Positions 1 to 5,610 of a DNA stretch of 6,246 bases are shown one piece after another; position 1 is the stretch's first letter; the number at the start of each line of letters is the position of its first letter. The position numbers were made by a program, and so were the translations under genes. The DNA comes from an uncultured Megasphaera sp. (GTDB lineage: Bacteria; Bacillota; Negativicutes; Veillonellales; Megasphaeraceae), in contig URLP01000102.1 in NCBI GenBank assembly GCA_900548635.1, forward strand, positions 1-6,246, in the 5' to 3' direction. The notes under the pieces are model-generated. The model was not told where the DNA came from. It searched no databases and was given only the letters and a program-made list of their open reading frames with translations.

Positions 1-252
1 GAGGTCGACATCGGCCGTATCCATGCGGCTCTGCCCCTGGAGAAGCGCCGCCAGTTCCCGCGGTACCTTGTCGCCTTTATTGGGACCGATGCTGAGGACG
101 GCAAAGCCGTCTTCATTGTAATCAGGATGATAGCGGCGCAGGAGTTCCTTTTTTTCTTCTGCCGTAAAACGCGGCAGCTCTTCGGAAAGTCGGATATTCC
201 GCGTCGCTTCGACCCGGGCCTGGGAGGCCCTCATTTCTTCTGTATATTGCAT
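1..252 (-). CDS. Fumarate reductase/succinate dehydrogenase-like FAD flavoprotein subunit, N-terminal part (partial)
   Basis: An open frame of 84 codons runs from an ATG at 250-252 to the window edge without a stop; the rest of the gene lies to the left. The start is fixed by a clear Shine-Dalgarno (AGGAGG, reading 264-259) and by the stop of the iron-sulfur gene only 9 bases upstream, so the two are translationally adjacent in one operon. The peptide begins MQYTEEMRASQARVEATR, is rich in charged residues, and contains a RYHPDYNEDGF segment and then GPNKGDKVPRELAALLQGQS. I recall this charged leader with a PNKGxKVPxELAALLQ motif from anaerobic Firmicute flavoproteins annotated as fumarate reductase/succinate dehydrogenase, where it precedes the FAD-binding Rossmann fold. 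That fold would begin just beyond the edge, so the FAD motif itself is not visible. The role, electron transfer between its iron-sulfur partner and fumarate or a related enoate, is inferred from this recall and from the preceding gene. Confidence 0.6.
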   Translation of the reverse strand, partial: MQYTEEMRASQARVEATRNIRLSEELPRFTAEEKKELLRRYHPDYNEDGFAVLSIGPNKGDKVPRELAALLQGQSRMDTADVDL

Positions 253-261
253 GGTTTCCTC

Positions 262-920
262 CTATTTCTCAATCTGCCGCGCTTCATAGAGACGATGCAG
301 TTCGTCGTCGCTGGCTTCCATGAGATGCTGCACGTCGGCGACGTACTGGCCCTCGCGGATGGCGGCGACGCGTTTTTCCAAATGGGCACTCTTCCTGGTC
401 ATGTAGCGGCCCAACAGACGCCGTGCCAAGAGACCGACGGCGCCGTGGCTGATTTTGGCCGGGCAGCCGGCAGCGCAGATGTTGCAGCAGACGCAGCGGA
501 AGGATTCTTTGGCGCAGCCGGCATAGTCGCCGCGCTGAGCCAGGGCGATGTATTTCATGACCTGGATACCCTGGGGGCAGTTGCGCGTGCAGGCATTGCA
601 GTGGATGCACTTGTAGATTTCCGGATAGAGCTGGCCGACGACGTTGCCGGCCACAGGCAGGTCTTCGATATCGTAGTCTTCCTTCTTGATGGGAAAAGAT
701 TCCAGGCGGCCGACGCACATGCCGTCTTCGACCTTCGTCTGGCAGGCCAGGGCTGAATGGGTCTCGGTCTGGCCCTGCAGGCGGTAGACGACGGCACAGG
801 CCCCGCAGAAACGCAGCCGCGGACGAGACGGAAGCCGGAATATTCCATGGCCCGCATGATCGTCAAATCTTCAGGGACAGAGAACTTCTTGCCCAACAAA
901 TAGACGGTTACCATTTTCAT
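262..920 (-). pseudogene. SdhB/FrdB-type iron-sulfur subunit, frameshifted in the [2Fe-2S] motif
   Basis: The gene starts at the ATG 918-920, 9 bases after an AAGGAG Shine-Dalgarno (935-930), and ends at TAG 262-264. The first 36 codons (813-920) encode a beta-grasp ferredoxin-like N-terminus (MKMVTVYLLGKKFSVPEDLT) ending RGC. The frame then shifts: five bases, GTTTC (812-808), separate that Cys from the next family residues CGACAVVYR, which lie in another frame that stays open to the stop. That second frame carries the later [2Fe-2S] Cys (742-744) and a C-terminal domain with two [4Fe-4S] motifs, CIHCNACTRNCP and CCNICAAGCP. Related proteins, as I recall them, read RGCGCRGGFCGAC here, so about 13 bases appear to be missing; restoring them gives 223 residues. 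Read literally, translation from 920 stops at 555 after 121 residues. Either the gene is inactivated or the sequence has an assembly error in a GC-rich repeat. The protein would pass electrons to the flavoprotein that follows. Confidence 0.8.
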
Positions 921-940
921 GATAAGTTTCTCCTTTTGCA

Positions 941-984
941 ATAATAAAGAAAGGGCCTGCCGCACAAGGCGACAAGCCCCTTTC
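941..984 (-). terminator. Rho-independent terminator or attenuator between pyc and the iron-sulfur gene
   Basis: On the minus strand, 984-969 pairs with 963-949 around a five-base loop CTTGT. There are 11 continuous pairs (969-979 with 963-953), then one bulged G and four more pairs. Two pairs are G-U wobbles in minus-strand RNA but A-C mismatches in plus-strand RNA, which sets the polarity. The stem is followed by the moderately U-rich tract TTTATTAT (948-941). It lies about 140 bases past the pyc stop, so it can end the pyc transcript. It also lies only 6 bases upstream of the Shine-Dalgarno of the next gene, so anything transcribed through it would meet it as a leader hairpin. Confidence 0.65.
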
Positions 985-1076
985 GTGGTTCGTTTGGCGT
1001 GGTTCGTTTGCCGAAAATTTCATACAAATACGAAACAGTTAATCACGGCAAACGATGAACGACCCACGACAAACGA
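984..1076. repeat. Long imperfect inverted repeat built from GTTCGTTT-like words
   Basis: The left arm has two perfect copies of a 13-base unit, CGTGGTTCGTTTG (984-996 and 998-1010). The unit is followed by a perfect 10-base inner stem, TTCGTTTGCCG minus its first base (1004-1013), pairing with 1046-1055. An outer stem of 12 pairs out of 13 joins 990-1002 to 1064-1076, with 1 unpaired base on the left and 8 on the right between the stems. The loop (1014-1045) is AT-rich. It encodes nothing recognisable. Simple-word inverted repeats of this look occur between genes in some Firmicutes as dispersed elements; that this is one is an inference from appearance. I see no transposase and no target-site duplication. 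Confidence 0.6.
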
Positions 1077-1124
1077 CGTGTTAAAAGGTATCATGCCTGA
1101 CAGCAGAAACCTTCATGAACTGTA

Positions 1125-4100
1125 TTATTCAAGCACTTCCAAGAGGCAGTCGCCGCTGATGATGGCCTGGCCTTTGGTGGCGTAGATTTCGCCAATCGTG
1201 CCGTCGATAGGCGAGGTAATCGTCGTTTCCATCTTCATGGCTTCCGTGACGACGAGGGGATCGCCTTTCTTGACTTTCTGGCCCTGTGTAACGAGGACTT
1301 TGACGACCGAACCCGAGAGGGTAGCACCGATGTCACCGATCTTATCGGGATCGGCTTTGCGGCGTGTGACGGTCTTCATGTCGACACTCTTGTCCTGGAC
1401 CTGGATTTCACGTTCGGCACCGTTGAACATGAAGGTAATCGTGCGGACGCCGCTGTCATCAGGATCACTGATATTGATGAGGGTGATGATCAGGTCCTTC
1501 CCTTCTTCGATTTCAACGTGTACTTCTTCGTTCTTCTTCATGCCGAAGAAGAAGGTCGGCGTATCGAGGACGCTGACGTCGCCGTATTTCTTTACCATTT
1601 CGTTGAAGTCCTTGAAGACTTTCGGATACTGGCAGTAGGCGTTGATGTCTTCGTCTTCATGTTTGTAGTCGGCGTCGCTCAGCTTCTTGCGGATGGCGTC
1701 GAAGTCGACCGGTGCCAGGCTCTTGCCCGGGCGTTCCGTAAGCGGTTTCTTGCCTTTGAGGACGATTTTCTGGAGTTTTTCCGGGAAACCCTGGTACGGG
1801 ATACCGATGCGGCCTTCGAAGAATTCGACGACGGACTGCGGGAAGTCGAGGACGTCGCCTTTATCGTAAACATCCTGTTCCGTCAGGTTATTCTGGACCA
1901 TGAAGAGGGTCATGTCGCCGACGACTTTCGACGACGGCGTAACTTTAATGATATCGCCGAACATCATGCTGACCGTGTGGTACATCTTCTTGATTTCGTT
2001 CCAGCGGTCACCGAGGCCGACGGCTTTCGCCTGCTGGCGCAGGTTAGAGAACTGGCCGCCCGGCATTTCATGCTGGTAGACTTCCGTATTGGGATACGGA
2101 TCGGCTTTATCGACGCCTTTGTAGTACGGACGGACCGTTGCCCAGTAGCGGGACATTTCTTCCATGGCGTTGACGTCGAGGTCCGGCTGGCGATCCTTGC
2201 CGCTCAAAGCATAATACAAGGTGCTCATGCTCGGCTGGCTCGTGCCGCCGGCAAAAGCAGAGTACGCGACATCGACGATATCGACACCGGCGTCGATGGC
2301 GCGGTCGTACGTGCAGATGGCATTGCCCGAACCGTCATGGGTGTGGAGATGGATCGGCAGGTCGACAGCATCTTTCAGGGCCGAAACGAGCCGGTAGGCC
2401 GCTTCCGGTTTGAGGAGGCCGGCCATATCCTTGATGGCGATGATGTTGGCGCCGGCATTCTGCAGTTCCTTGGCCATGTTGACGTAGTATTTCAAATCGT
2501 ATTTATCACGGGACGGGTCGAGGATATCGCCGGTGTAGCAAAGGGCGACTTCGGCCAGTTTGTTGTTGTCGCGGACGGCCTGGATCGTACCGTACATGTT
2601 GTCCAGACTGTTGAGGCTGTCGAAGACGCGGAAGACATCGATGCCGTTCTTGGCCGACAAGTCGATGAAGTTCTTGACGACGTTGTCCGGATAGCTCGTG
2701 TAGCCGACGGCATTGGCGCCGCGGACGAGCATCTGCAGAAGGATGTTCGGTGCCTTCTTGCGCACCTGGCGCAGACGGACCCAGGGATCTTCATAAAGGA
2801 AGCGGTAGGCTACATCGAAAGTAGCGCCGCCCCAGCATTCATAGGAGAAGAGGTTCGGCAGCTTCTTGGAAGCTGCTTCCAAAACGCGCAGCATATCGAT
2901 GGAGCGGACGCGCGTCGCAAAGAGGGACTGGTGGGCGTCACGCATAGTCGTATCTGTGAAGAAGACCTTCTTCTGGTCTTTGATCCACTGGGAGAATTTT
3001 TCCGGTCCCATGGCATCGAATTTCTGTTTCGTACCGTCCGGATAAGGGCCGTCGACAGGGATCGGCATTTCCAGGGGTTCGAATTCCGGTTTGTCCTGAT
3101 GGCCGGCGTCGGCATAGCCGTTGATGGTCGTATCGCCGATGTATTTGAGGAGCTTCGTGCCGCGGTCCTGTACGACCGGCAGATTGAAGAGTTCCGGATG
3201 GTCATCAATGAAGTTGACGTTGTACGTGCCGGCGACGAATTCCGGGCTCTTGAGGACGTTGATCAGGAAGCCGATATTCGTCTTGACGCCGCGGATACGG
3301 AATTCCTTGAGGACACGGAGCATCTTTTCAACTGCTTCTTTATGGGTCCGGCCGTAGGTCGTCGTCTTGACGAGGAGCGAATCGTAATACGGCGTAATGA
3401 TAGCACCCGTGTAGGCATTGCCGCTGTCGAGACGGACGCCGAAGCCGCCGGGGGAGCGGTAGACCATAATCTTGCCGGAGTCCGGCATGAAGTTGTTCAT
3501 CGGGTCTTCTGTCGTAATACGGCACTGGATAGCGTTGCCCAGGCAGCGGACGTCGTCCTGGGACTTGATGCCGATTTCATCGCTGTCGAGGGCATAGCCT
3601 TCAGCAACTTTAATCTGCGTCTGGACGATATCGATGCCCGTGATCATTTCCGTAACAGTATGTTCGACCTGTACGCGCGGGTTGACTTCGATGAAGTAGA
3701 ACTGGCCGTCCGGCGTGACCAGGAATTCGACGGTGCCGGCATTGACGTAGTGGACGTTCTTCATCAGTTTCAAAGCGGCGTTGCAGATCTTCTGGCGCAG
3801 TTCCATCGGCAGGGCCGAAGCCGGTGCGGTTTCGACGACTTTCTGATGGCGGCGCTGGATGGAGCAGTCACGTTCAAAGAGGTGAATGACATTGCCGTGT
3901 TCGTCGCCCATGATCTGGACTTCGACGTGTTTCGGGTTGACAATGCATTTTTCCAGGTAAATTTCATCACTGCCGAAAGCGAGTTTGGCTTCCGATTTCG
4001 CACGATCATAGGCATCGCGCAGATCTGCCATGCGGTCGACCATGCGCATGCCGCGGCCGCCGCCACCATTGACGGCTTTCAGCATAATCGGGAAACCGAC

Positions 4101-4559
4101 CTGTTTAGCGAATTTTTCGACTTCGGCATAGTTCATGACCGGGCCGTCGCTGCCGGGGATGTACTGGATACCGGCCTTCTTTGCCTGAATACGGGCGTTG
4201 ATCTTATCGCCGAACATAATGAGGTGTTCTACTTTCGGACCGATAAAGATAATGCCTTCTTCTTCGCAGCGTTTGGCCAGGTCCGCATTTTCGGACAGGA
4301 AGCCGTAGCCCGGATGGATGGCATCGACGTCGTGTTCATGAGCAATGCGGATAATATCTTCAATATCTAAATATGCATCTACCGGTTTTTTACCTTCACC
4401 GACGAGATACGATTCATCTGCACGGAAACGGTGCAGGGACAGCGAATCCTCTTTCGAGTAAATAGCGACTGTACGGATTCCCAGTTCATTACAAGCCCGG
4501 AAAACACGAATCGCAATTTCTCCGCGGTTGGCAACTAAAACCGAACGAATTTTTTTCAT
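1125..4559 (-). CDS. pyc: Pyruvate carboxylase, single-chain, biotin-dependent
   Basis: This cytoplasmic enzyme carboxylates pyruvate to oxaloacetate using ATP and bicarbonate, feeding the C4 pathway and gluconeogenesis. At 1144 residues it is full length for the single-chain family. The biotin carboxylase domain (about 1-455) has the entry motif VANRGEIAIRVFRA (9-22), the ATP-grasp glycine loop NGGGGRGMRMV (164-174), RRHQK with Lys240, and EVNPRVQVEH with Arg295 and Glu299 at the positions of the known catalytic residues. The carboxyltransferase domain (about 530-800) opens with DTTMRDAHQS (Asp541 is a likely metal ligand), has Lys710 in AIKDMAG as the expected carbamylated lysine, and has the metal-binding HLHTHD (737-742). 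A C-terminal biotin carrier domain (about 1075-1144) has EAMKME with biotinyl Lys1109. The middle region should contain the tetramerisation/allosteric domain. The start has an AGGAGGG Shine-Dalgarno (4573-4567) 7 bases upstream. No frameshift or missing catalytic residue is evident. It is preceded by its own promoter and transcribed alone, or weakly linked to the iron-sulfur/flavoprotein pair downstream. Confidence 0.98.
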   Translation of the reverse strand: MKKIRSVLVANRGEIAIRVFRACNELGIRTVAIYSKEDSLSLHRFRADESYLVGEGKKPVDAYLDIEDIIRIAHEHDVDAIHPGYGFLSENADLAKRCEEEGIIFIGPKVEHLIMFGDKINARIQAKKAGIQYIPGSDGPVMNYAEVEKFAKQVGFPIMLKAVNGGGGRGMRMVDRMADLRDAYDRAKSEAKLAFGSDEIYLEKCIVNPKHVEVQIMGDEHGNVIHLFERDCSIQRRHQKVVETAPASALPMELRQKICNAALKLMKNVHYVNAGTVEFLVTPDGQFYFIEVNPRVQVEHTVTEMITGIDIVQTQIKVAEGYALDSDEIGIKSQDDVRCLGNAIQCRITTEDPMNNFMPDSGKIMVYRSPGGFGVRLDSGNAYTGAIITPYYDSLLVKTTTYGRTHKEAVEKMLRVLKEFRIRGVKTNIGFLINVLKSPEFVAGTYNVNFIDDHPELFNLPVVQDRGTKLLKYIGDTTINGYADAGHQDKPEFEPLEMPIPVDGPYPDGTKQKFDAMGPEKFSQWIKDQKKVFFTDTTMRDAHQSLFATRVRSIDMLRVLEAASKKLPNLFSYECWGGATFDVAYRFLYEDPWVRLRQVRKKAPNILLQMLVRGANAVGYTSYPDNVVKNFIDLSAKNGIDVFRVFDSLNSLDNMYGTIQAVRDNNKLAEVALCYTGDILDPSRDKYDLKYYVNMAKELQNAGANIIAIKDMAGLLKPEAAYRLVSALKDAVDLPIHLHTHDGSGNAICTYDRAIDAGVDIVDVAYSAFAGGTSQPSMSTLYYALSGKDRQPDLDVNAMEEMSRYWATVRPYYKGVDKADPYPNTEVYQHEMPGGQFSNLRQQAKAVGLGDRWNEIKKMYHTVSMMFGDIIKVTPSSKVVGDMTLFMVQNNLTEQDVYDKGDVLDFPQSVVEFFEGRIGIPYQGFPEKLQKIVLKGKKPLTERPGKSLAPVDFDAIRKKLSDADYKHEDEDINAYCQYPKVFKDFNEMVKKYGDVSVLDTPTFFFGMKKNEEVHVEIEEGKDLIITLINISDPDDSGVRTITFMFNGAEREIQVQDKSVDMKTVTRRKADPDKIGDIGATLSGSVVKVLVTQGQKVKKGDPLVVTEAMKMETTITSPIDGTIGEIYATKGQAIISGDCLLEVLE

Positions 4560-4636
4560 GAAAATACCCTCCTGCTTAGAAATTTTAAGTCAGACCGGTA
4601 AACGCACAGCAAGCCCATACATTCACCGCTTTCTTA

Positions 4637-4664
4637 ATTATAACAAATCACAAAAACATTACAA
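4637..4664 (-). promoter_or_regulatory. Promoter of pyc (extended -10)
   Basis: On the minus strand a -35 like TTGTAA (4664-4659) is followed by a 16-base spacer and a perfect TATAAT (4642-4637), with TG one base before it (TGTTATAAT). The predicted start is near 4630, giving a leader of about 70 bases before the pyc ATG. No riboswitch fold or clear operator is visible in that leader. Confidence 0.7.
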
Positions 4665-4725
4665 GGGACGGCATACTTTGTATTTATAAAAATACTGTAT
4701 ACACAGAATGTACAAATCATCACGC

Positions 4726-4781
4726 AAAAAAGAAGAGACTGCCCCGCTGAGGATGGATTCTTTTCGCGGGGCAGCCTCTTC
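4726..4781 (-). terminator. Rho-independent terminator after the nitroreductase gene
   Basis: Bases 4732-4747 pair with 4766-4781 in a 16-pair stem with an 18-base loop. The only non-Watson-Crick position (4738 with 4775) is a G-U pair in minus-strand RNA and an A-C mismatch on the other strand. A run of six U follows directly in the minus direction (4731-4726). It lies 34 bases past the nitroreductase stop and upstream of the pyc promoter, so it insulates pyc. Confidence 0.88.
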
Positions 4782-4787
4782 GCTGCT

Positions 4788-4810
4788 CTTATATACTATT
4801 AATATATAAG
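4788..4810. repeat. AT-rich inverted repeat next to the nitroreductase stop
   Basis: CTTATATA (4788-4795) and TATATAAG (4803-4810) are perfect 8-base inverted arms around a 7-base loop. The element sits between the nitroreductase stop codon and its terminator. It may form a weak extra hairpin in the 3' untranslated region; with this base composition it could also be chance. Confidence 0.4.
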
Positions 4811-4815
4811 GGATG

Positions 4816-5319
4816 TTACACGTAATGGATACGGGACGGATCATAGCGGTCTTCATGGGGCTTTTCTTCTGCCGTGGCCTGCGGATAGCCGAGGGCGACG
4901 ATGGCAAAAGGCGTCAGGCCCTGGGGAACGCCGAGGGAACGGCGGACGAGGACTTCACGGGCTTTGTACGGAGCGACGCCGAGCCATACAGCACCGAGGT
5001 CGAGATGGACTGCTTCGAGCAGGATGTTTTCGACAGCAGCGCTGAGGTCAAGATTGATGAAAGCCGGGAAACGCATATTTTCATCGCGGGAACAAACGAC
5101 AATGGCCAGGGCCGCACCGGCAGCACAGCCGGCATAGGGGCTGCAGTGGGACAAATCCTGGATGACGCGTTTGTCGCGGACGACGTAGAATTCCCAGGGC
5201 TGCTGATTGCCAGCAGAAGGAGCGGCCATAGCGGCGCGCAGCAGTTTTTCTATTTTTTCATCTTCGACCATAGTCGGCAAAAATTTACGGATACTCCGTC
5301 TGGCAAAGATTTCATTCAT
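4816..5319 (-). CDS. Nitroreductase-family FMN-dependent oxidoreductase
   Basis: This predicted cytoplasmic flavoprotein of 167 residues belongs to the FMN-binding nitroreductase fold, whose members use NAD(P)H to reduce nitroaromatics, quinones or flavins, usually as dimers; the true substrate cannot be read here. It is short but complete for the compact form of the family. Visible marks are the FMN-phosphate contact ARRSIRKF (6-13), APSAGNQQPWEF (33-44), the helix DLSAAVENILLEA (91-103), GAVWLGV (109-115), PFAIVALGYP (137-146), and a C-terminal tail KPHEDRYDPSRIHY typical of clostridial and Negativicute members. The ATG 5317-5319 is preceded by a GGAGGGG Shine-Dalgarno (5337-5331) at a slightly long 11-base spacing; an overlapping GGGGAGT lies closer. 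The gene has its own promoter and terminator and looks monocistronic. Confidence 0.93.
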   Translation of the reverse strand: MNEIFARRSIRKFLPTMVEDEKIEKLLRAAMAAPSAGNQQPWEFYVVRDKRVIQDLSHCSPYAGCAAGAALAIVVCSRDENMRFPAFINLDLSAAVENILLEAVHLDLGAVWLGVAPYKAREVLVRRSLGVPQGLTPFAIVALGYPQATAEEKPHEDRYDPSRIHYV

Positions 5320-5356
5320 GTGGATCGACTCCCCTCCATAAGTATATGTTTATTTT

Positions 5357-5384
5357 ATTATACCATATTTAGATAGAAAGAAAA
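5357..5384 (-). promoter_or_regulatory. Promoter of the nitroreductase gene (extended -10, weak -35)
   Basis: A perfect TATAAT (5362-5357) with TG one base upstream (TGGTATAAT) lies about 38 bases before the ATG. The -35 region is only a pyrimidine-rich stretch (TTTTCT at a 16-base spacing), so activity would rely on the extended -10. The upstream T-rich stretch merges with the U-tract of the tRNA terminator. Confidence 0.6.
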
Positions 5385-5394
5385 AGAAACAAAA

Positions 5395-5429
5395 ACTAAA
5401 AAGGCTGCCGCTTCATGCGACAGCCTCTT
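5395..5429 (-). terminator. Rho-independent terminator after tRNA-Leu
   Basis: In the minus direction, 5426-5417 pairs with 5411-5402 around the five-base loop ATGAA. The stem GGCTGTCGC / GCGGCAGCC contains one G-U pair that is an A-C mismatch on the plus strand. The stem runs into TTTTTAGTTTTTG. It begins 7 bases after the tRNA CCA end, so it terminates the tRNA transcript. Confidence 0.9.
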
Positions 5430-5432
5430 TGC

Positions 5433-5516
5433 TGGTGCCGAGGGAGGGACTTGAACCCTCACGGTGTTACCCGCCTGATTTTGAGTCAGGTGCGTCTGCC
5501 ATTCCGCCACCCCGGC
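5433..5516 (-). tRNA. tRNA-Leu, anticodon CAA
   Basis: The complete class II tRNA is 84 bases including an encoded 3' CCA (5435-5433). The acceptor stem pairs GCCGGGG (5516-5510) with CCTCGGC through one G-U pair, and the discriminator is A. The D-arm has GCG/CGC, the anticodon stem is CCTGA/TCAGG, and the loop CTCAAAA gives anticodon CAA (5483-5481), reading UUG. A long variable arm, CGGGTAACACCG, marks the leucine/serine class. The T-arm is GAGGG-TTCAAGT-CCCTC. It has its own promoter and terminator, so it is a single-gene unit. Confidence 0.97.
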
Positions 5517-5521
5517 ATATC

Positions 5522-5561
5522 TCTTGTGTCAGGCCGCTATCCATTAGTGCTTGACACAAGA
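5522..5561. promoter_or_regulatory. 10-bp inverted repeat in the tRNA-Leu leader
   Basis: TCTTGTGTCA (5522-5531) and TGACACAAGA (5552-5561) are perfect 10-base inverted arms with a 20-base spacer, in which two further pairs (5533-5534 with 5549-5550) can form after one mismatch. The predicted transcription start (near 5558) falls in the right arm and the mature tRNA 5' end is 6 bases past the left arm. It could therefore be a leader hairpin near the RNase P site, or a protein-binding operator on the DNA. No U-tract follows, so it is not a terminator. Confidence 0.6.
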
Positions 5562-5564
5562 AGT

Positions 5565-5592
5565 ATTATACCATAACTGATGGAATCGTCAA
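5565..5592 (-). promoter_or_regulatory. Promoter of tRNA-Leu
   Basis: The -35 TTGACG (5592-5587), a 16-base spacer and a perfect TATAAT (5570-5565) with an upstream TG (TGGTATAAT) make this the best promoter in the window, as expected for a stable RNA gene. The predicted start is near 5558, about 42 bases before the mature tRNA. It begins only 18 bases after the stop codon of the symporter gene. Confidence 0.85.
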
Positions 5593-5610
5593 GTATTTTT
5601 TACAATTCTT

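Noticed and set aside
127..756. A 209-codon plus-strand frame opposite the iron-sulfur and flavoprotein genes
   Set aside because: It lies across a cysteine-rich iron-sulfur protein with clear motifs on the other strand and spans the boundary of two real genes. It shows no family features of its own.
805..815. Programmed ribosomal frameshifting as the explanation of the iron-sulfur gene break
   Set aside because: There is no slippery heptamer, and a simple frame change would still leave out about four residues of the expected cysteine motif. A deletion or sequence error fits better.
984..1076. CRISPR array or insertion sequence
   Set aside because: There are only two direct copies with a one-base gap and no spacers. 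There is no transposase frame and no terminal repeat with target duplication.
919..1185. A plus-strand frame of 88 codons through the gap between pyc and the iron-sulfur gene
   Set aside because: It runs through the hairpin and the inverted repeat into the 3' end of pyc. Its translation is shaped by the repeat words and shows no recognisable protein features.
1518..4370. A 950-codon open frame on the plus strand opposite pyc
   Set aside because: It is the exact codon-register complement of a clearly recognisable pyruvate carboxylase, has no ribosome binding site, and its translation is low-complexity (rich in D, F, V, A, R) with no family resemblance. Codon bias in pyc explains it.
4813..5376. 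A 187-codon plus-strand frame opposite the nitroreductase gene
   Set aside because: The minus strand has all the nitroreductase motifs plus a promoter, a Shine-Dalgarno and a terminator; the plus frame has none of these.
5522..5561. Terminator of the symporter gene
   Set aside because: The stem is not followed by a U-tract in the minus direction and it lies downstream of the tRNA promoter.
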